Notes under the pieces: generated by a model
What the model was told of the DNA's origin: nothing
Database searches by the model: none
What the model saw: the letters and a program-made list of their open reading frames with translations, nothing else
Assembly (NCBI RefSeq): GCF_030867095.1
Contig: NC_081824.1
Span: forward strand, 251,845,956 to 251,909,955
Origin: Alligator mississippiensis
Taxonomy: Eukaryota; Chordata; Crocodylia; Alligatoridae
Direction: 5' to 3'
DNA length: 64,000 nt
Shown: positions 11,353 to 23,500 of the stretch, piece by piece
How the letters are laid out: each line of letters opens with the position of its first letter
Position numbering within the stretch: the first letter of the stretch is position 1
Made by a program: the position numbers and the translations under genes

Positions 11353-11899
11353 GCTGTGAAAGAGCAACATAGAGCTTGGACAGTATGGTCCCCCCGTGCC
11401 AGCCCTGAAATCATCTGGGATGCCCCGAAACGGAGAGCCCCTGTGCTGTGGGTGGATGCTGCCAGCTCTCACAAGTGTGTTGTCACTCTGGGGGAAAACA
11501 GTGTTTTCCTTAGGGGCCCCAATGCTTGGGGCCAGGCCCTTATGTAAGCATTCCCATGGGAGGGGGGCAAAGTTGGTAGCCTTGGAAAAGTTTGCGCGGG
11601 TGACCCAAAGGCACCCGGGCAACTCTGAAATCAGGGGCAAAGAAAAGAAAGACCCGGGCATCTATGTCTATTAAACACCTGCTTTTTCAAGCTGGTCTCA
11701 GACAAGGAAGGAGCCTGGGCATGCATGTCTTTGTGAAACACTTCATGCATTTTGAGCCTGGCCAGGCTGCGCAGGGGCCCAGCCCTGGCTCTGAACACCA
11801 GTTTGTGGCCTCTGTGCCTCACCACAGGTAGCTTTGCAGAGGACCCAGGTGACCTAGCTGGACCCCGCAGCCGTCCTCTGCATGGAGGGGAGAGGAGGG
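11353..11899. other. Upstream flank of CpG island, no gene recognised
   Basis: Moderately GC-rich sequence without a recognisable exon on either strand. In mammals POGLUT1 starts divergently here, but no POGLUT1 exon could be found. Confidence 0.35.
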
Positions 11900-12480
11900 G
11901 AATAAACTCAGGTGCCCTCACTGACCCCACAGCCCTCCTCTGCCTGGGGGGAACCTGCCCCTTCATTAAAGAGCGGCTCCCCCCGACCCCGACCCGGCGG
12001 GCAGGGGCAGAGCGCGGAAAAGGGCGCCAGCCGCTGTGCCACTCCCAAGATGGTGGCGGGCCGCCTGCTCCCTCGCCCTTCCTGGGCGGGGCCGTGCCCT
12101 CCCCGCCGGCGTCGCGGGGTGATGAGCGCATCAGCCCGCACTGCCACGTCTCTGCTGGGCAGCAGCCGAGGAGCGGGAGCGGCGGGCGGCGGGCGCGTGC
12201 GGGTCGGGGGCGCCGCAGCCCCCAGCCCGGGCGGAGCGCGGGGCCGGGCCGGGCCGGGGCCACCGGCGGCCGATGTCCGTGCTGCACGGGCGCCTGCGGC
12301 GGCGCGCCGATGTGTGAGTGTCGGGGCCGGGGCTGCGGGGCACCCTGCCCGGCTCCAGGGCAGCAGCCTCCTCCGTGAGGCCTGGCAGGCGGGGCCGGTG
12401 CTCGAGTCCTCGGCCGTGGGCTGCGGGGAGCGCTGGGGTCGGGACCTGGTGCCTGATGCGGGTCCTTTAGGCGGGGGAGG
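11900..12480 (+). promoter_or_regulatory. CpG island, probable TMEM39A promoter
   Basis: This is the only long stretch in the window that is both GC-rich and rich in CpG dinucleotides, for example the 'gccgggccgggccgggg' run near 12,240. It carries 'aagatggtggcgg' at 12,046, close to the YY1 site common just downstream of transcription starts. It lies upstream of and in the same orientation as TMEM39A. There is no TATA box. Long frames on both strands through it are a by-product of high GC. Confidence 0.7.
12046..12313 (+). other. TMEM39A: Candidate non-coding exon 1 of TMEM39A
   Basis: The start-codon exon at 26,528 has a strong acceptor in front of its 5'UTR, so a non-coding first exon is required upstream. 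The best donor in the CpG island is gtgagtg at 12,314; a second possible donor, gtgagg, lies at 12,375. The 5' edge is given only as the YY1-like site and is not a measured start. Confidence 0.4.
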
Positions 12481-13723
12481 AAGCCTGGGCTTGTCCTCGG
12501 TGGAGCTAAGCTGCCAGGGTGCATGGGTGGTGCTGCCCCCCACTCCTTCAGAGGGCTGCCTTGGCCCCAGGGGTGGCAGGAGACCCGTAGGGCGCCAAAG
12601 GCCACAAGCTGGTATCAGCCTGCCGTCTGGCTCCCCTGCTTTCCCCAGTTATCTCTTCGATATCTGCTTGCATTGGCTGCGCAACTCTTAGGACAGTGCT
12701 GTGCATTTGCCAACAGTCCCCACCTGGATGGCAGTCCCGGAAGAGCTGTCCCTCTTATTTTTAGGCTCTGGTGTGGTGGAGACCTGTGCAACTTGATGCT
12801 TGGTGGGTTGCAGCCACCTTTAGAGCAGCTGCTAGTTTTTCCTGGTAGCCTTCTCATGGTCCTCATCCACTCCTGCCCTGCCTCCATTATGATATTGATT
12901 GGGGTTTTAACATGGCTCATTTAGTCTTGTACAGTTGAGTGGCAGAATGTGTCAAGGAAAAGAATAGGAAGAAAAGGGAAGGGAATAAAACTACCTTACT
13001 ATCCTCCTTTTTTTCCTTCCATAATAACAAGAGATGTTGTGCACATGGTATAGTATCAGGCTTCTGAAGTACAGGGTGAGGCTGTGGGCCTCAAGGGGAG
13101 GAAGGAGCTGGAGTTAGGGGGAGGAAGGTAGGGGTGTGTGTGTGTGTGTGTGTTGGGAGAGTTTACCTGCTATTACTTCACTTCTTTGCATTCCTGAGGA
13201 AGAAGTGACCCCTTCTTGCTGGCACTGACAGCAGGACTCCTTATGTGAAATTGAACTTTGACTGTTCCTGGGTCCCATTATCGTGTAGCAGTTCTGCTGA
13301 GGCAGAGGTAACTTTGCTTCCTGCACATGGTAGGTCTTGTACATGCATTTTTTGGCCCTGACTATCGGACCCCTTATTGCAGGCATTTGTTGGGGACCCT
13401 AAATGAAGGGATGAGCTATCCAGATGGTAAAAATTGGCGGATTGGAAAGTTCTCGGAGGGAAGGCCTCAACTGGGCCGCTGACACCGAGGTTTGGAAAGC
13501 TGCTGTAAATTGGGGGGGGGGAGTGTTATATTTTGACAGGGAAAACTGAAATACGAGGTGCAGTTGTAGCAGTCCAGGATCCTGCAAGGATGTCAATGGT
13601 TGTTCAAGAAATAGAAACCAAGCACCTTTATTTCTGCTTTACTCACTTGTAATTCCTAATTTTTTTTATGTTTATGTGTGTTCAAGTTGTCTCTAATTCC
13701 CATTGCTAAGTACTGCTCTAAAG
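12481..13723. other. TMEM39A intron 1, proximal part
   Basis: No exon is recognised. A (GT)n microsatellite lies at about 13,134-13,153. The last eight bases, ctctaaag at 13,716-13,723, are the left target duplication of the next hAT element. Confidence 0.45.
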
Positions 13724-14508
13724 CAGTGGTTCCCTACCTTTTTCATTCTGGGCTGCATTTGCCAAGATCGATGGCTTCTCCCGATCTGTACCCTCCTGGC
13801 CCTGCTGGTACCTGACCCAAAGTCTCCTACTTGTGCCCCTCACTCCCAAGCCACAGCCCCCTGCCCCCTCCTCTCCCCCCCGGCCGGGCCATGCTGGTGC
13901 CCCTCATTCCTGATCTGCAGTCCCTCCCCCCTCCCCCCAGCCCTGCCAGAGGGGGGCCCCAGGTGCCCCTGTGTTGCTTGGGCTGGAGCATGAGCAGCGA
14001 GTGCAGGCCCCTGAGTGTATGGCCACTGGCCCTGTGCCGTCTGCCCAGGCACTCAGCTCCCCACTGCGAAGAACTGCCCCTGCCTCCTTCCCCTGCTGAA
14101 GGGCCAGGCACCTTCTTGTTGCTCCCCCTGCCCTGCTGCAGCCCTGAGTCTGCCCGCTGTCCTTAGTGCTTGTGTGTGTGTGCACAAACATACGCACTCG
14201 CATACACAGCCCCAGCCCTCTGGACAGTCCCCTGGACTTCCATCTCCCGCTCCCCATATGCTTACCTGCGTCCAGTGGCTGGGGTTGCTCCCACAACCTG
14301 GCCTCGTATGCTGGCCATGTGCGTCTGCGCGTGCAGATGCACATGCATCCACCTCCAGTCATCCCAAGTAGTGCTTAAAGACTGGAACGCTACCAGCCTG
14401 CAAGGAGAAACCTGCACTTTCATAGGTTTTTCTGGGACTTCCTTGGGGCCCTTTCAGATATTCTTGTGACCGACTTTTGGGTTATAACCCATTGGTTGAG
14501 AAACACTG
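13724..14508. mobile_element. Non-autonomous hAT element, 785 bp
   Basis: It is flanked by a perfect 8-base target duplication, ctctaaag (13,716-13,723 and 14,509-14,516). The inverted ends are CAGTGGTTCCCTACC and, read from the other side, CAGTGTTTCTCAACC (12 of 15 identical). The interior is C-rich and does not encode a transposase. The right end (an 'acttttgggttataaccc' block) matches the left end of the hAT copy at 31,551, so they belong to one family. Confidence 0.8.
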
Positions 14509-14516
14509 CTCTAAAG

Positions 14517-16520
14517 AATACCTGTGGCCAAAGTATCCACCTCTGATTGTACCATCTGCGTGAAATCCTGAAGTCCATGGAAGTCTTTCCAGAACTTCAC
14601 CCACTGCCTGTAGGCACTCACCATCCATGGATTCCCTACACTGTGGACACTTCTAGCCTGCATTTGTTCTGAAGCACCTAGCTCTGCTTATGTTTTACAG
14701 CACAAACCAGAACATAGGATGGGAGTAAAAGCAGGGGATTAGAAGTCTGAGCTGTTGAGTTTTTTATTCTTTGCTTTGACACCAGTTTATTGTCTAACCA
14801 TGGGAAGGGCAATTCTATCAGCATTCTTATTAGTGGTTAAGCCTTTTCTTGTTTTGGACTTGGGACAACTTAAGCAGAAACCCCTGTATCTTCCATTGGC
14901 CTAGCTCAGAATCAGTGATCTGGAACTTCCAACCTGATTTACATGGCATATTGATGTCAGTGGTTGTTAACATTGACACACAACACAAGCTCTTTCTGGG
15001 AAAGGTTGCCTTTATTATATTGCAAGTGCTGGGTATTTGAAAACTCAAAGGTTCCTGCTAAGCTGATCCAAACTGCAGTGAGATCAGTGCATACTTAATA
15101 CCATATAGGGTTAGGGCTCCTAAAGATGCAGCATAGTGCAAAAGTGAACAGCTAGTTAATGATGACCATTGGAACGTCTCATTCCTAGAGCACGGTTCTC
15201 ACTTTTCTTGGTAAAGCGCTCTCTGTGCAGAGATCAGGAAATCCCCAAACCAAGGTTGTTCTGGCAGTGTTAACTGAGCCACAGTACACATGCATATGAG
15301 TTTACAGGCTGAGTGTCCAGGCATGGCTGTGTTCAGTCTCAGTGTCTGTGTTTATGTTTGGGACCCAAATAAGTATGATCCAAGGGGCTGACAGTATAAA
15401 GAGCTATGGGCTTTCTGCTCTTCTGAAAATCCAGGCACTTCTCTCCAAGTCCCTAAACCTGGAGTAAGGTGCCTGACATTTAGGAAATCAAGTTTTAAAA
15501 ATCTGAACAGATCCCAGTTCTCCATCCCTTTTTACTTTGTTCCATGTGATTCTTAATGCTCTGACTTTAGTGCAGGCTGGAGGATAGATATGTTAAAAGT
15601 GTGTACAAGCTGCTTGCATTTGGAATCTTCTGACTCTTTCTGGCTTGGTTTTTAGCTTCCTTAATTCTGCAGTAACAGCTTTCTCTCTTTCTCATTGTGA
15701 ATGCATTCATTTTCTCCTCATAGTTCATGTCATGGGGCCTAGTTCTGGGTTCTGAAACAAAGGGGCTGCAAGGGCAGCCATGCTAGCCCCAGGGAAATTT
15801 CCCTTTTCCCCCCTCCTTCTCCTCCTCAAAAGGAGGGTCACTGTTCCTGTTCCTAGGCAGTGCCCTTCCGCCTGGGGCACATGATTGGGGAACTGGCACA
15901 ACTGAATGCTCATCTTATAAGTAGCAACTTGTGCACAGGGCTCACAGGCTCTGTCAGATCAAAATGAAGCAATGATGAAACCTTACCACCCCAAGAAGCG
16001 CACTCCCTAGATGTAGGACATAACCTTTGTGGAGGGGCAGTGTCACCAAGCCAGTGCTGCCTCTTTCTGCTCCCCCTTCCCATCGCCAGATCCATTGTAC
16101 TATACTCTGCTATGCCAGATGGGAAGAATGTGTATCCCCTTTTTTGCCCCCAATCATTTTACAATGAGAAACACTTTAACAGGTACATTTTTTTTCTAAA
16201 TGATGATTCTGCTGCCATTTGATGTTGCTAAATCATTCATGGGTGTCACGAGCCCTGCTCCTGCCATTTTTACTGAGATACATTTGTTTTACCAATTTGT
16301 TTCCAGCCCTGCTTGACTTTTTGGGTTGAACGTGTTGCAAGCGGAAGGGGAGACTTCTGGTTGGAAGCAGAAGGTTTGCATGATGCAACCTGGTTGGTAA
16401 AGGCTGGCTGGCACGCGTGCACGTGCATTCACACAAACACACACATTGCATTTTGTGTGCGTTTCAAAACCTGATTTAAACCCAACTGATTGGAGTGGGC
16501 TAAATTAACTCCTTGGTGTC
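14517..16520. other. TMEM39A intron 1, nothing recognised
   Basis: No exon, RNA gene or clear repeat boundary is seen. Confidence 0.4.
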
Positions 16521-16715
16521 ACTAACAACTTTAATTTCATGAGCCTATTTTAATGCACATTAAAGTGTCACTTAAAAAACTTTTTACTTAATGTGCATTA
16601 AAATAGGCTAATGCGCATTAATTTTCAAGCATGCTCTTTAGTTAATGCACATTAAGATGGGCTAATGTGCATTTTCCTAGTACTTCACAAAAGCCTGTTA
16701 ATGCACATGTAGATG
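16521..16715. repeat. Foldback array of ttaatgcacattaa words
   Basis: At least four copies of 'aatg(c/t)(g/a)cattaa' in alternating orientation occur within 200 bases. An inverted pair, 'cctattttaatgcacattaa' at about 16,543 and its mirror at about 16,590-16,608, can form a hairpin. The block ends at 'tgtagatgtgcccat', a common end of reptile foldback MITEs. It is probably an internally duplicated MITE. Confidence 0.5.
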
Positions 16716-19615
16716 TGCCCATTGAGAATGAACGTATGCAGGGGCTGTTGTATTTTCCTTAGGTGTGTTGCACTGCCCCCTGTCTCCATAGTTCTTGTTT
16801 TGAATGTTGTAAAGCCGACCATAACCAGTGGACACTGGAAGTCTTGGCACCTTGCAGGAAGCAGTCATAATCTCATAAGAAAAGGCCTTTCCTCATGATG
16901 CTATAATTATTTATGATACCTTGGATATTTAAATATTTTATGTAGGGTACGTGTAATTTAAAAGAGCAATGATATTTGTGAATGCGTGTGTGGGTATAGT
17001 CTCACATGCATGCACACAAAATAAACTATCAGAACCATTTTTGGGAATGCAGGTCACAGTTTCCTTGTTCCCCGACATGTTCAGCCGAAGAAGTCAAGCA
17101 GAACTGAAAATAGACTTGGTAGAACAAATGCACTTTAATAAAAATGGTGGGAGAAGGACTGTAATTTCTAATGACTGATGAATATGATTGGTCTCTTGTC
17201 AGAAATCATTGTTGTATGGGTACTTTGCAGCATAAATTCTGGTTTGATGTGGCATAGGGTTCAAGGAAATTCAACTCTTATTGGAATGTATGAGAAAGCA
17301 GCAGGTTTTTCAAGTTGCTACAAGGCAATTTTCTGATTTTCTTTGCATACACACACGTGCATTGTAATAGCGGTAAATGGGACATTTAATTGCAATTCAA
17401 AGTTGCCTAAAATTCTGTTTTGATAGTCTTCAGCTTGCTGATATGTTCACATAGGAATGGAATTCCTAAGTCCCACTTCACGCCTTCAGACTTGTTGTTA
17501 CAAGTGGTAGAATCCTACCTGCTTTTTGATGACTTTCATTTGATTAAGAACATTAAAATCCTAGTGATTTCTCCTTGTCACTTTGCAGTACTGATTGATT
17601 TGAGTGCCTTTGGGTTAAACATCGCTGGAGGTAACATGCTCAAACAGTAGAAATGCTGCTTCTGCCTATTTAAGAAAATCTTGTAAAAGTAGTGCTGGCA
17701 TAGTGTGTTCTGAGCATTAGGTATCCCTCACCTGTTGGAGGCAAAAAATAACCCCTGCCTGGGCTGAGAGAATTGAGGCTAGACAGGTGAAGTGCTGGCA
17801 CGGTAAGGCAGGTGGGGACAGCTGAGACTATAACACAGGAAGTTCCTGTCTGTGGGTCCTGTATGTGGGCCACTAGACTGTGTGTGGGAGGACATGTTAG
17901 AGAGGTTGGTGAAGACTAAAAAGGGCTTATCAGGGGTTCCAGTAAATCCTGGTTCCAACAGATAAAGAAATTGCTGCTGGCTGAAAATTAGCCCCTAGAA
18001 TCCTAGGTCAGAATCTTCTCCCTCTTCTCTCCCTCAAGTGGTTTTAATATTTGTTGTCACAATAGGTTTTAAAACAAGTTTCAAGTTGTGAGTTTTATTT
18101 TTAGCATTCACATAACTCACACACTTAAAACCTCAGTTTAGGGAGTTAACCCCTTCACCCAGCCCCCCCAGAGTGGCCACAGGGGAACTAGTAGCCAGGG
18201 GATGGCAGGTATGGGAGTGGGGGCAAGCACTGGGGTAGGCAAGTGATAGTGGGGAGGCACTGTGGGGACAGGTGGCAGGAGGGCAAGCACTTGGAGGGGC
18301 TAACTGGCAGGGGATGCCAAGTGATGGGGGCAGGCATTGGGAGCAGGAAGGGGGAGGCAGTGGGCAGGGGACAGAGGTGGGACTCAGGCAGCTAGCCTTC
18401 CTTGCTGTTTTTTTCCCTGCTGCAGTGGTGGAGGGGGACATATTTAAGACAACTCTCCAATAATTGGATTCTATACATGGAAAATTACAACAGACTTATA
18501 ATTTTCCAGGTTTAGAGTCTAATTTTTGCAGGGGTCCTCTTAAATTTGAAGTCTTGGATTCAGGTAACTGGTACTTCAGGAGTTCAGTAATCATGTTTGA
18601 TATATTGCATTTAATGCACACCTTTGACTGCCTCACCTGCACTCTGCTGGTTAATCCTTCTTCCTAGTGATTTACTTTAACCTGCCAACCTCTGAGCAGC
18701 TTCAGCAATGCCGTTTATAAAACTGTTTCTTTATTTCACACGCTATTACTTTTTGCTAAGGCTGAGGATGGATGGCTAGCCCTGGATTCATAGTAGGTTG
18801 GAAGTCTCATATCTTCTAACCCATCAGCCGCTAGAAGCCATGGCTGTGTAAGAGGAGTGTGGAGTTACTCATTTTCATCAGTGTAAGGCTTTTGTTTTGT
18901 AAGGAGTGTGTAGGTTTTGAGATGTCAGACCTTATAACTGCCATTATTATGTATACAAATGCTATTTTTGGTACTGAGCTTAAAATGTTTCAGGCTTTTA
19001 AATGATCCCTGGGCAATGAGGTTTTAGCTCAGAAATTCCTGCCTGCTCCTTATTTTAAATCTTATCCAGGATTTAAGAATTGCTGCCCCCTTTCCTGTAT
19101 GACTTAGAAGCAGTGAGATGCAGGACCAAAATAGAGTATGATCCAGCTAGTCAGGCCTGCATCTCCCTTTTGTGCTGGAACAGATCAACTCTGCAATTCT
19201 GTCTCCTCGTTGGACCAAAACTAGCCAATGGAACCTCTCTCCAGAATCCTCTCTCTGCCGGTGATTGCTGTATGTTTCAGAGTAGGCTGAAGAAACCCAC
19301 AGTGCTTTTGTCGACTTGTGTGATACCATACCTGTGGTGAGAAATTTCTTCTTGACCACAGGCTGTCAATCATGTCCTCGGGTGCAACTCTTCTTCACCC
19401 TGGTTTGCATCAGCAGTCTTTATTCAGACCATTATTTAACCCTTCATTGTGGATTCTCTGTTCACTTCAATGGCATTGTGCAGGGAGTAGGTTCCACAAT
19501 GCAATTGTATTGTGCAGAAGTTGCGTTCTGATATTGCAGCTCTCTTCTTAAGGGAAGGGCTCAGTAAGAGTGCCACCTGGCTCCCCCACTTACAAGCACG
19601 TTTCTCCATATCATA
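16716..19615. other. TMEM39A intron 1, nothing coding
   Basis: No exon is recognised. A G-rich, degenerate tandem stretch of 'ggcaagcactggg'-like words runs from about 18,170 to 18,370. Short frames here lack domains. Confidence 0.4.
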
Positions 19616-20152
19616 AAGAGAGCCATGTGAGGCCACAGCTGGAGTACAGTGTCCAGTTCGGGGCACTGCACTTCAAGAAAGATATGGACAAGCTCGAAAG
19701 GGTGCAAAGAAGGGCCACCCGCATGATCAAGGATCTGGGGGATAGCCCTTATGAGGAGAGACTTTGGGTCCTGGTTTTATTCAGTCTGAATAAAAGAAGT
19801 CTGAGGGGTGACTTGATAGCTGCCTACAAATATGTTAAGGGAGAACACCAAGATCTGGGAGAGCATCTTTTCAGAAAGGTATCCCCTGGGAGGGCGAGGA
19901 CCAATGGGCACAAACTAGTTGGGGAAAAATTTAGGCTGGACATACGGAAAAACTCATTTTCCATATGAGTAACCAAAATCTGGAACACGCTTCCAGCAGA
20001 GGTGATGCAGTCGCCAACCCTGGTGGTGCTCAAAAGGAGGTTGGACAAGCACCTCGTTGAGCTCGTTTGAACCCATTACCTACTGCCCATGGCAGGGGAC
20101 CAGACTTGATCTTACAGGTCCCTTACTATCTTTCTTTCTATGATTCTCTGTC
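19616..20152 (+). mobile_element. CR1 LINE 3' fragment
   Basis: The frame at 19,570-19,968 contains the CR1 C-terminal blocks [36 protein letters not shown] and RLDIRKN. The 3' tail 'acaggtccctta...ttctatgattct' is the CR1-type end. Only the last about 540 bases of the element remain, in the same orientation as TMEM39A. Confidence 0.85.
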
Positions 20153-20423
20153 CCATACTTGCCCCTCTGTCTCTTCTCCACTCTTCCCCTCAACTCCCTT
20201 GCTTCCCAAGATGGTCTGAGGAATGTCTTGGGTATGTACAATTCAAGTTAGAAATCCCAAGACTTTGTAAAACCACTTGTTCCATCCACTGTTCACTGTT
20301 TAGGTTTAGGCTTGACCATTTCCTATAGCCACAGCCATTAGAGCTTGCAGCAGGTATACCCTCAAAATGTAGCTGAACAGCTTCAAGCACTTTTCCATGG
20401 GTGGCTTTTTATGAACAAGGGTA
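20153..20423. other. TMEM39A intron 1, nothing recognised
   Basis: No exon or repeat boundary is seen. Confidence 0.35.
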
Positions 20424-20505
20424 TAGGTTGTAGCCGTGTTGATCTAAGGGCATAGGCAGACAAGGTTCTTTGACTAAATCTGATATCTTTTATTAGACGA
20501 GAATT
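20424..20505 (+). repeat. Penelope-type end repeat fragment
   Basis: Carries 'taggttgtagccgtgttgatctaa', 'gacaaggttctttgac' and 'gatatcttttattagac'. The same blocks recur at 4.28, 24.63 and 62.98-63.19 kb. Confidence 0.55.
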
Positions 20506-23500
20506 TTACAGTCAGGCTCCCATCTCCTACCTGGGCAGTCAGTGTCACGCAAGCTTTAAAGAGCAGATGCTTGCCCCATCACCCTCTGTCAACACATCCT
20601 TTTCCTGATCGATAGCTAAGCAGTGCATTGCCTTCCTCCCCACAGCTGGCAGCATTTCCACGATACTGTGTACATTGTGCCCTCTGTAGCTTTGTCTGTC
20701 TTTATCATCAACTTCTCTCAACTTTGAGTCATGCACAGAGACCAGCTGCTGAGACTCCCCTCGTGCCAGACTTGTGCTTTTGGTGGAGAGCTGTGTGTTC
20801 TCTTCAACTTGTCTTCTGCCAATTTTCCAGGAAAGAACTCGATTCTTGGTCCCTGAACAAAGATTTATCTGCTAATCTTCATAACGAACAACTTGACCTC
20901 CATGTCTCAGAGCAAATTGAGAGACTTCGCGTTGAAGTTGCTAGCTCAGTGGCTGTGGAGCCAGGCCCTTGGCTATATTCTAAAGCCCTCCCTCTTTCTG
21001 CTGCTTTAACACTCTTCTCCGTGGCTCTGGAGTTTTCCACGCAGCACGGGAAATGTGCTGACTTTGGAGATTTGTAGAACTGGTTATATCTCCATTGAAG
21101 GGGGAGGGGGCTGAGCTGTGCTCCCAGGTGGCAGGTGTGCTCCTGCGTTACCAGCAAGAGTTGAAAGGTTGTGTTTATTGTACGCCAGGGGAGGACTTGG
21201 CAGGCCAAATATTTAGTTTTCACTCTGAAAGCCAGTTGTTTCTGCACAGGAGCTGGTTTAGGAGTCAGCTGCTGGGATGGGTGCGCTTGTGCTTAAAGTT
21301 TGCACCGCCTCAGTGATAGCTGAAGCTCAGAGCATGGGGCTGGCAGCCAGGACTCCCGAGTCCTGTTTCTAATTGACGTCCTGTGGGTAAGTCACTTCTT
21401 TCCCCATGTCTGAGTTTCTGTAAAAACAGGCAAAACGGCTCTTTGGATTTAAGGCAAGCCAGAAATTGGCTCCAGAAACAGGTGTATCATTCCATATATC
21501 TTTCTGAAGAGGCTTTTAGATTTTTAAGGCTGACTATATAAATGTGCATTCATTGACATGTTAGTGATGGGGGAGTAGGTCTGTTAGATGTGAAGTGTGA
21601 CCAAGGACATGAAGTTGAAAGTGGGACAGCTGTTTCTTCCCCCCTGCAGGTCTTTCCCTTGCTTGCTTGATTTCTGACGGAGAAAAATATTCCTAAGCAA
21701 GTACATGAGGTGGCTGTATAGTTGCAATGTAAAAGTAGCTCTCGGGATAATTTGTTTCTCATTTTGAGGGCCAGAGGATTCTGGCCTGCTCCCTTCTGCT
21801 CAGCCAGTGAGAAATGATTTTTCCGGGGGTGGGAAGCTGTGGTTGTAGCTCTGTGCATCACAAACAACCTTTAATTTGGACAGAGCGAGTGTGTGTCACC
21901 GGTACAGCTGTTGGCTTTTGCTTGCAACTCTTGTCTCGAGTGCCATGAGCTTTGGCTGCACTGTTTAGCAGCAGCTCCTGGGACGAAGTCTTTTTGTGAC
22001 CCTGGCTGAAGTGAGCCAGGCCCATGTGATCCCTTGTTACTGCAGACAAGAAAAAATGATCACTGGAACTGCCCTGATTTCATCCCGCTTTTCAAGCTGC
22101 ATCCCAGCACCTGCTGTGTTTGGCAGTTAGCCTGAAGTCCCTCCTCCCTTTGATAAGGGCATCCACCAGGAGGGAGGTACGGGTGGGGTCCTGGAAAGGG
22201 TGGGGTCCTGGAAAGCACTGGTACATGCATAGCTATGGGAGGTGCTATGCCATGGGTCTAAGTGAGGGCAGGTGCTATGTGGTGTAGTTATCCCTTGTGA
22301 GGGAGCCATCATAGGGATGTCAGGCCTCCCCCTGTTCCTGCTCTTTGTCTTTGCTCTCTTTTGTAATCCTCTCTTGACTTGCCCCTTTCTTTTCCCCATC
22401 CTTCGGCCCTTGGGAATTAGCTACAGGCAATGGTTTGCATTGCGAACACCAGCAGGCAGACACTGGAAAAGTTAATGGCTTTCCGTCACCCTAGGAAGCT
22501 CCTCATGCCAGCAATGCTCTTAGCGGTTCTGGAGAAGCTGCCAGCTGCTCTGCCTTGCAGGAAGCAGGGGAAGGGAGTGTGGAGTCAGGATTGTCAGCTT
22601 ACTCTGTGCCCGCTTAACCACAGAGTAGGGGCGCTCAAATGGAGTATCATGCTGGCAGCCCATGGAGCACAAGGACTATACCATATCACTGTGATGCATT
22701 TGGCCAAAGGTTCCTCTTGGACTGAAGCAGATTGACATATTGTTCCACACCAGCAAATCCTGCAAGCAGGAAGAAAGCTACTTTAATCAAGAAATGACAG
22801 CAGCCACAGGCTGCCCACCAAGGGTACCTGCTCTTACATGGCTTAACTACAGACTTACTGGTGCATAGGAGAACCTTTTCTCCTCACTCCTAGCCTTTGG
22901 CTGCCACTAGTATTAGCATGAAGCTTAGGCCCAGTAAGTCTCCTGAGAGGATCAGAAGACCGAAGTCTTCCTAGATGAGAAACCATTTGCGTTGTTCAAA
23001 TTATCTGCAGAGCAGTGTAATAGTTCCTGCATGGGGTGAGAGGCAGGCAGGTTTTAATATTGATGAGCCACTGTTTGTCTTCCAGTTTCAATCCTCTTGG
23101 GGCTGTTTAGACAGCTTTTGATGCTGGGATATGGCTGTGAGAGGCTGTCCCCAGGGAATAGGCTGTACCCAGCTTCACCTCTATATTAGTAGAGGGTCTG
23201 CATCAAACTGCATCAGCAGGCTCCCTTACCAGAGACACCCAGTTCTTCCTATCTCCTGTCCCCAGCTCTCAGGGCCCTCTGAGCTAGACCTCCAGTTTCA
23301 GAAGGAAAAATTGTTTTCTATAGTCCCAAATGTACAGATCTGAACCATAGAGGGACTGGAGCCATGCTGTTGAAATTCACCTCCACTTCTATACCACACG
23401 AGGGTTTAGGACTTTGCAGCCATGCCAGGATTGTGGCACAGGTCTGTAAGAAGTGGATTGCTCCTTTTGTGTAGCCAAAGATAGGAGACCCAATTGTGAG

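Noticed and set aside
11631-12691. Open frames of 200-324 codons on both strands in the CpG island
   Set aside because: Low-complexity Pro/Arg/Ala composition, overlapping on opposite strands, no domain. They are explained by high GC content and few stop codons.
18170-18370. G-rich degenerate tandem near 18.2 kb as a regulatory or satellite array
   Set aside because: Units are too diverged and few to call a satellite, and nothing links it to regulation.
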